A DNA stretch of 64,000 bases from Corylus avellana (taxonomy: Eukaryota > Streptophyta > Magnoliopsida > Fagales > Betulaceae). A model generated the notes under the pieces. It was not told where the DNA came from. It saw nothing but the letters and a program-made list of their open reading frames with translations, and searched no databases. Each line of letters opens with the position of its first letter. Position 1 is the first letter of the stretch. Where the stretch lies: contig NC_081548.1 in NCBI RefSeq assembly GCF_901000735.1, forward strand, positions 13,464,354 to 13,528,353, given 5' to 3'. This document shows, piece after piece, positions 57,738 to 64,000 of this stretch. The position numbers and the translations under genes are program-made.

Positions 57738-58260
57738 GGGTAATTGTATAATAAGTCCTTGAGTCAACTCTCCAAAATTTAAAAATCCTTAAGTTTTTTT
57801 TTTTTTTTTGCTCGAAATTTTACTCCTTAGGTTAATCGAAATGACAATAAAATCTCTACCATCAAATTTTTTTAATAGCCGTTAATCCCAATCAAAACGC
57901 ATAGTTTTACCTCATTAAATATTAATTTTTTATTAATTTAATTTAAAATTTTAAATCTAATTTTTTTTTTTAAAAAAAAAAAAATTGAAGGGGTTGGGGA
58001 ACCCCTTCAAATTTTTGAAATTTGTTTTTTTATTTTTATTTTTAGATTTAAATTTTAAAATTATATTAATAAAAAATTAATATTTTAGTGAGGTGAAACT
58101 GTGCATTTTGATTGGGACTAACGGCTATTAAAAAATTTTGACGGTAGAGATTTTATTGTCATTTTGATTGACCTAGGGAGTAAAATTTTGAAAAAAAAAA
58201 AAACCTTGAGGATTTATAAATTTTGAAGGGTTGACTCAGGAACTTATTGTACAATTATCC
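57738..58260. mobile_element. Foldback MITE (Mutator-like), 523 bp
   Basis: GGGTAATTGTATAATAAGTC at the left and GGATAATTGTACAATAAGTT inverted at the right continue as long inverted repeats over nearly the whole element, leaving a short AT-rich centre. It is flanked by 9-bp copies TTTATTTTA (57729-57737) and TTTATTTTT (58261-58269), the Mutator target size. It sits in the tandem array. Confidence 0.8.
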
Positions 58261-59411
58261 TTTATTTTTTATAGCTGAACCACACTATCATCCACGAAAT
58301 AAGATGAAATAATTTTCACACACGTACAAAATCATTAAATGATAAAAGCATGTACCTAGTCCTTCTAGGTGATTCATATATACAACATGATGTTATCAAG
58401 GTCCCACGTTGAGTACGAACCTGATCAAAATTTATGTAATATTTAAGTAAAAGTTTAAGATGCATACCTGTCTCATTCTCCAGATAGTATTTAACGGTTG
58501 TTCATTTTATAATTAAACCGCTTCATCGTCTACAAAACAAAATGAAATAGTTTTTGCACATATACGAACACATTAAATGATAGAAGTATGTACATGGTCC
58601 CTCTAGGAGATTCACACAACATAAAGTTATCGGAGTACCACGTTAAGTACGAACTTGATCTATAATTTATGTAACACTTAATTAACAATTAACATTTATT
58701 TTATAATAAAACCATGCAATCATCCACGCAATAAGGCTCCGTTTACTTCGACGTAAAATGGTTTCCGTCGGAAAATATTTTCAGGGAAGTCATTTTTCCT
58801 GAAAATATTTTCCACCGAAAACATTTTACGGTGTTTACCTCGCGCACGGAAAATCAATTTTTTTTAAAAATATTTTAAAAAACAATTTTTAATTTTTTTA
58901 ATTTTTGAAAATATTTTTAAAAAACTATTAATATAAAAAACTATTAATTTTTATATTAGCTATTCAACTGTACTGAAAATCAATTTTTTAATTTTTTTTT
59001 AAAAATATTTTATACTAACCTATAAAATATAATTTTTATTCAAAATATAAAAATATTAATATAAAATAATTTATGTTTGATTGTTAAAATTCGACAAAAA
59101 CAATCAACCTATTTGAGAATATTTTTGGATTTTTTATTTTTCAGAAAAAAAAAAGAAAAAGTATTTTGAAAGTACTGTATCTAAAAATGTCCATACATCA
59201 ATATTACGAATATTCCACATCTAGGAAGATTGATATATATGAAAGTGTACGTTACTTTCATCTTGCTTGAAAAAACAAAAAGAAAGAAAAAAAAAAAAAG
59301 AAGAAAAAACCATGAATTCTAAAATTCAACCACAAATATTACAATATTTTGGCCAAAGAACTACCATCCAAGTTCATTAGTATCTTACTACATATCGATA
59401 ATACACAAATT

Positions 59412-60393
59412 CTAATTTCCATGGTTTTTGAAGAAGTTGTCCAACCAAAACTTTCTAAGTTTAGCATTCTTTACTAGAAATCCTCTTGCAAGCTTCTCAT
59501 CTCCATTCAAATGGTCGAATGCAGTTGCAAGCATAAACTCATCGTACCCTTCCACCTTCATCACTTCCTGATACAGATGATCTGCGTCGACTCCCTTATT
59601 AAGAGCTTGAAGCGCTAATGCAACCTCTCCCAACTTTTCAGATATCAAATTATATCCATCTTCACTATCATCACGACTTCTTTTCCTATGTGACCTTTTG
59701 GTTGAACCTGAATCGGAGGAAGCAACATATTTTCCTTTTGATGACACATCATCAAAATCCAAATCCAAATCCGAATCAAGAATGTTATCATGCTGCACTA
59801 CATCAGTAAAAGACTTTGCAAAACTCCCAGTCGCCATATCCTTACCAACAACTATGGCCATCTCATCGTACATTTCAATTTTTTTATTTAAATATTGCTC
59901 ATGCTTAGGATTCGCCTGTTAAAAGAAAGAATAAAATTTCAATAAAACTTCAAAACTATATAATTGCTATAATAAATAAAAGAAAGAAAAAAAAAAAAAG
60001 AATTTCAATAAAACTTCAAGACTAATATAATTGCTACAATAAATAAAATAAGTCTCATACCACCACTTCCTCATCATACACCTTCTTGTCACAAGTTATC
60101 ATCCTCAAATTTTCATCCCATCCAAAGCCACACTTTTTACGAAGGGTGCCGATGATATTCCACATGCTCTTGATGGTTTGGAGGTGATTGTTAACATGGT
60201 CAGGTACACATTCAACTCCAAATTTCTCGCTAATTGACTTGGCAACTAGTGCGAATGACGCAGGTTTGAATGTGTTTGAAGGCTTATTTCCTTTAGCAGC
60301 CTCATCAGCAAGAATTTCAAGTAACAAAGTGTGCATAGGTTTTGACCACCTAAATTGCTTGCTTGCAACGTTCTTCTCCTTACCTTTGCCCAT
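59412..60393 (-). CDS. Harbinger-associated Myb/SANT-like protein
   Basis: Partner protein of PIF/Harbinger transposases, thought to help DNA binding and nuclear import of the transposase. Two exons: 60061-60393 and 59412-59915, joined in phase by a GT-AG intron, 278 residues. Seen: MGKGKEKNVASKQFRWSKPM, then LLLEILADEAAKGNKPSNTF, VNNHLQTIKSMWNIIGTLRK (Myb/SANT-like region), KVYDEEVVV, then ANPKHEQYLNKKIEMYDEMA, an acidic DSDLDLDFDD, a basic KRSHRKRSRDD (possible nuclear signal), and a C-terminal helical part. The start MGKG was preferred to an upstream in-frame ATG because the upstream part is hydrophobic and unlike the family. No stops or frameshifts. Confidence 0.85.
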
Positions 60394-60624
60394 TGCTACA
60401 ATCACAAACATATGAATGGTAATGCAAGATAACAATATACAATATCTCATAAAAGATAAAAACATAATGCAATATAGAAATAAGCTCATATCATAAGTTG
60501 GATTAAATATCAAATGTATATCATACAATCAAATTATTAAAAATAAAAAAACGTAGTTGTCTTTAAACATGACTAGTTCAAGAAATAAACATTACAACAT
60601 CAACCATACGAGAAAAAAAGAAAT

Positions 60625-62573
60625 CTACACATTTTTCCTATTTTTATAATCATCCCACATCGCATGACATATTACATCCCTTTTGATTGTCCATTCTCTA
60701 TTTTCCTCTTGAACTTCCCTTCTTGTTTGGTAGACTCTACCACTTTGATTTTGAGATTCAACATCACAAACAGCTTCTTCCATAATTGAATCATTAGGAT
60801 CAACACCCATAATGTGATTGTGAATGACACAACATGCTAAAACTACTTCCATTTGTGTTTCGAATGACCAAAATGGTTCTGCATCCAACACACGGAAACG
60901 CCTCTTCAAAATTCCAAATCCTCGTTCAATGGTGGTTCTTAAGGACGAATGACGAAGATTGAATAATTCTTTTTCATTTTCAGGTGGATGGTCACTAAAC
61001 TCTTTCAAATGGTACCGAACACCACGATAGGGGGAGAGAATTCCATTTCGATTTCCATAACCAGCATCACCAAGATAATACTTACCTTCAGGAATTTTGA
61101 ATCCCCCTGGCCTAGTGAGTGCATCGTTTAAAACACGAGAATCATGTGCACTTCCTTCCCAACCAGCTAACACATATGTGAATTTTACATCAAAAGTAAT
61201 GCCAGCTAACACATTTTGTGTTGTTTGATCTTTTCGACCACGAAACCTTCCTTGGATTTCAACTGGAACAGATGCCCGAATATGAGTTCCATCTATTGCT
61301 CCAACACAATCCTAATGAAGACCAATACAAGTTACGTTAATTTGACAAATTACTTGAATTTTTTTTTTTTTTTTTAAAAAAAGGGAAAAGTCCACATAAC
61401 CTCCTCAAACTACCACTCAATTGACAATGTCCCCCCCAAACTTTCAATTATGACAATGTCCCCCTTAAACTACCAAAAATTGTCAATGCTCCCCCCAATG
61501 ACGAAACTACCCTTACTAAAATAAAAACAAAAAATAATAAAACTTCTAGAAAAAACCTAAAACTAATTATAAAAAATCCAAAGGGTAGAAAATTAAAATT
61601 TTTTTTTTAAAAAAAAAATCCTTTTTATAAGAAAAAAATTAAAAATTTTCTATTTTTTTTGTTATAAAAATTTCGTTTTTTATTTTGTTCTATAAATTTT
61701 TTAAAATAAAATTTCAGTTTTTTTTTTTTTAAATATTCGTGTTTTTTTTTTAAAAAAATATTCTTATAAAAAAATTAAAAAATTTCGTTTAAAAACTAAT
61801 TTTTTTTTTTTTAAACAAAAATTGTTCTTTTGAAATTAAAATTTTTTGTTTTTTAAAAATATTTAATTTTTTTAATTTATAAGGGTATTTTTGTCTTATT
61901 AAGAAATATATAAGGGCATTTTGATCTTTTTGTTATCCTTGGGGGGACATTGACAATGTTTTGGTAGTTTAGGGGGGACATTGTCACAATTGAAAGTTTG
62001 GGGGGGACATTGTCAATTGAGTGGTAGTTTGAGGGGGTTATGTGGACTTTACCCAAAAAAAAATCAAATTTTAAAACTTACCTTAAAGTATGGGTAAAAC
62101 CTTCGGCTATTCCTTATTTTCAGCGGAGTAGAGTTATCAGGTTGTTTAATTAAATGTTTATATAGCGTCAAGGCTCCTCCAAGTACAACCTTAAAATATC
62201 GATGAATAGACCTAATTGATCTATAGAACCTTCCACCAACCACTCGAAACCTCACATTATGCCCAATAATGTGTAAAAATATCAACACCTGTTCCTTAAT
62301 AGACATGTGAATGGTCTCACGTATAAGGTTGTTCTCAGCAAGAATTTTACATAATTCAAAGAAAGATACATGACTCATTCTTATTTGGTCAATACAATCT
62401 TGTCTGCTTCCATAAAGAATACTATCCATATAAATCCCTCTTTCATACTCTCGATTAACATGAGGTTCCCTTCGTAATACTCTCCTAGATCTAATATCTT
62501 TTAAGATTACAAGCCCAACAGCAAGAACAGATGCAACTGTGGTCGTAACTGTCGAAAGAATTGTTTCATCCAT
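60625..62573 (-). CDS. PIF/Harbinger DDE transposase
   Basis: DDE nuclease (DDE_Tnp_4 family) that cuts the element ends. Two exons on the minus strand, 62082-62573 and 60625-61311, joined between codons (PYFK/DCVG) by an intron with GT and AG, 392 residues with no disruption. Seen: MDETILSTVTTTVASVLAVG (hydrophobic start), helix-turn-helix-like ELCKILAENNLIRETIHMSI, then GAIDGTHI (first D), GWEGSAHDSRVLNDAL (second D), YYLGDAGYGNRNGILSPYRG, and SSLRTTIERGFGILKRRFRV (E), CCVIHNHI. All three catalytic acids are present. Length and order match intact plant elements. Confidence 0.9.
61383..62054. mobile_element. Foldback MITE inside transposase intron, 672 bp
   Basis: GGGAAAAGTCCACATAACCT at the left and GGGTAAAGTCCACATAACCC inverted at the right, continuing over 100 bp as near-perfect inverted repeats (GACAATGTCCCCC blocks). 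The centre is very AT-rich. Flanks are A-rich, so a 9-bp duplication is plausible but not provable. It makes up 672 of the 770 intron bases (61312-62081). Confidence 0.75.
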
Positions 62574-63429
62574 CTACAAACAACATAAAAATAAGCAATA
62601 AGCAATAAATCATACATGCATTGTTTCCAATTCATCCTCAAAACTTGTAAGGATTCCAATAAATCAACAAATCATATTAATAAGTGATAAGCAATAAATC
62701 ATATTAATATTTTAATATTTTTCATCAACACTATTTAACTAAAACAGAGCAAACTGCTCTTTCCATATGTTGTAGAAAAACTCCCACTTCAACCCTAAAT
62801 ATTAGGTATCAGATCATGTCATGAGGCAAAGTGGACCACTGAAATGAAGTGTGAGTATACACATCCATCCATCCATCTAGTGGCTCTCTTTCCTTTCCCC
62901 CCCCTTTTTTTTTTGTATTTTTTCTTCTTCTTCTAAACTACCATCTTTGATCTAATTGGCTCTTGAATGAAGTAAGGGCCAAAACACAAAAGGATGAGAG
63001 AGAGAGAGAGAGAGAGAGAGAGGCTTCATTATATGAAGTGGTTGTGAGGGAGAGTATTCTAATAGAAAGAATACAAGCTTAAAAACATTGTCGTTTCTTA
63101 ATGGTGATGAACAAAAAAATGTAGTGGGAAAAGAGATAGAAGTTAGGTGGTTGAACTTCATTTATATCAACTGGTTACAAGTGCGATTATTGTAATGCAA
63201 AAGGACGAGAGAGAGAGAGAGAGAATTCCTATGATTCTAATTGAATAAACCAACAACTAGCAGGAATGGTGGCCAGAGTTGGACAGGAATTAAAATGCAT
63301 GCACCAATAATTAAGTGGCCATGTTGTTCTATATATATATCGATAATATATTGGTTGGGTTTTGTTTTGTATGCATTTATGTATATATAGGATAGGAAAA
63401 GAAAAAGAGATTTAAATTAGTCATTGAAA
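62574..63429. other. Intergenic with GA microsatellites
   Basis: GA/GAGA runs at about 62996-63022 and 63207-63224, a C/T tract near 62898 and an ATCC repeat near 62862. No gene or Harbinger right end is visible. Confidence 0.5.
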
Positions 63430-63455
63430 TTTTAAAAGCTGTAATCAAGCTGCAG

Positions 63456-63704
63456 GTGTGTTTTATTGAGATTGCACATATCCTTGTCGGCGATCCAAAA
63501 TTGAATTGGTTGCAATGGTCCGTCTGTCTTATAATTGGGATGTTATCATGTGCTAACGATTGGGGTACAAAGTGGGCTGCAGGTTGCATCAGGGGTTGGT
63601 TTACTGGGCCATTTTGCCCAAATATGGGGGGAACCACTAGCATGACACCCTCCGCTCCCTCAGACTCTGCAACTCTTGAGCTGCCACTAATGAAAACTAC
63701 TTGA
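63456..63704 (+). CDS. Possible orphan last exon, membrane-ATPase-like
   Basis: After an acceptor-like GCTGCAG (63449-63455), or starting just before it, an open frame reads VCFIEIAHILVGDPKLNWLQ, then WSVCLIIGMLSCANDWGTKW, and stops with TGA at 63702-63704. The hydrophobic segment with LNWxQW and CLIIGMLS recalls the last transmembrane helices of plant autoinhibited Ca2+-ATPases, but this is from memory and weak. No upstream exons are seen in the window; if real, it is a fragment. A minus-strand frame overlaps it (63377-63796) and has no known motif. Confidence 0.25.
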   Translation: MCFIEIAHILVGDPKLNWLQWSVCLIIGMLSCANDWGTKWAAGCIRGWFTGPFCPNMGGTTSMTPSAPSDSATLELPLMKTT

Positions 63705-64000
63705 CACCACCACCATGTCCCCAAGCCATTGTTAACCCCTAGGACGTGAATGTGGGAGGACGAGAAAGAGACAGACAAACAGAGCAGCAACGACAAAAGA
63801 CTGGAGGGAAGAAAGATAAAGTCTAGAACACATGTCTAGAACACAGAAGCGGACACAGGATTTCAGGAATCAATGAGCCTTTTTCATTCTTTTCTTCTTT
63901 TCTAATTCCCAAGGCTGCCTTCAATATGGATGGATGGTCCTAACATGTTTTTGTTAGGTTTTGCATCTCTTCCTAGAGTAATAAAAGGGTAAACTTCTAA

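Larger units (their letters stand above)
55988..58734. repeat. ~235-bp tandem array, about seven copies
   Basis: Unit starts (C/A)(C/T)GTACCTGGTCCCTCTAGG-like at about 56012, 56930, 57161, 57400, 57578, 58349 and 58588. Each has GATTCACACAACATGAAGTT, GTTGAGTACGAACTTGATC and a GTCTCGTTCTCCAGAGTGTC block. Spacings are 231, 239, 178 (internal deletion), 239 (after subtracting a 523-bp MITE plus 9 bp) and 239. The first unit is split by the kinase-carrying TIR element. The array ends at the Harbinger terminus. Confidence 0.8.
58735..62573 (-). mobile_element. PIF/Harbinger element with both genes
   Basis: The left end is GGCTCCGTTTACTTCGACGT at 58735, preceded by TAA (58732-58734), the PIF/Harbinger target. 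A palindromic subterminal block follows (58760-58835). The minus strand then carries, in transcription order, the DDE transposase (62573-60625) and the Myb/SANT-like protein (60393-59412). A matching right terminus was not found up to 64000, so the element is either truncated there or has a diverged end; the coordinate 62573 is only the transposase start. Confidence 0.75.

Noticed and set aside
63377..63796. 139-codon minus-strand frame
   Set aside because: No recognisable motif; it overlaps the better-supported, though still weak, plus-strand exon candidate.

Overview
This is nuclear DNA of a flowering plant, probably a woody eudicot; the genus cannot be read from the sequence. Host genes have GT-AG introns. 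Most of the window is transposon sequence: L1-type LINEs, Ty1-copia and Ty3-gypsy LTR elements, SINEs, hAT, CACTA, PIF/Harbinger and Mutator-like MITEs. Nothing bacterial is present: no operons, CRISPR array or rRNA.

Region 1 (1-34,234, + strand) is mostly one host gene, an organellar tryptophanyl-tRNA synthetase. Its first exon(s) lie left of the window. Twelve exons, all in frame, are spread over 32.4 kb. Four introns (2.9, 11.1, 10.6 and 3.9 kb) hold nearly all the nested repeats. The 11.1-kb intron carries a minus-strand gypsy element in which gag/protease is joined to an intronless piece of a class II histone deacetylase (HDA15-like), which is joined to a LINE 3' end and then to the 3' LTR. 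Further LINEs, a hAT element and a tRNA-derived SINE are nested inside. The 10.6-kb intron holds two copia-type elements, an L1 relative with ORF1 but no ORF2, and a terminal-inverted-repeat element carrying first-exon pieces of two unrelated host genes (DUF2921-type and WDR11-type).

Region 2 (34,235-42,900) has a nearly full-length decayed copia element with both LTRs, then unassigned AT-rich DNA with an 83-bp triplicated repeat. Region 3 (43,070-44,690) is a compact, apparently intact six-exon gene for a histidine-containing phosphotransfer protein of cytokinin/two-component signalling, with the phospho-accepting His present. Region 4 (45,900-55,280) has a non-autonomous hAT element with a clean 8-bp target duplication and a decayed CACTA element, one exon of which is split by a 1.56-kb solo LTR.

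Region 5 (55,280-62,600) starts with two families of roughly 215-240-bp tandem repeats, interrupted by an inverted-repeat element carrying a protein-kinase fragment and by a Mutator-like foldback MITE. It ends with a PIF/Harbinger element whose transposase (DDE) and Myb/SANT-like genes both look open; a second foldback MITE fills most of the transposase intron. The last 1.4 kb holds simple repeats and one doubtful orphan exon.

Only four genes look intact: TrpRS, HPt, Harbinger transposase and the Myb-like protein. Everything else is relic. Many insertions could be delimited to the base from target-site duplications, giving a relative order of nesting.
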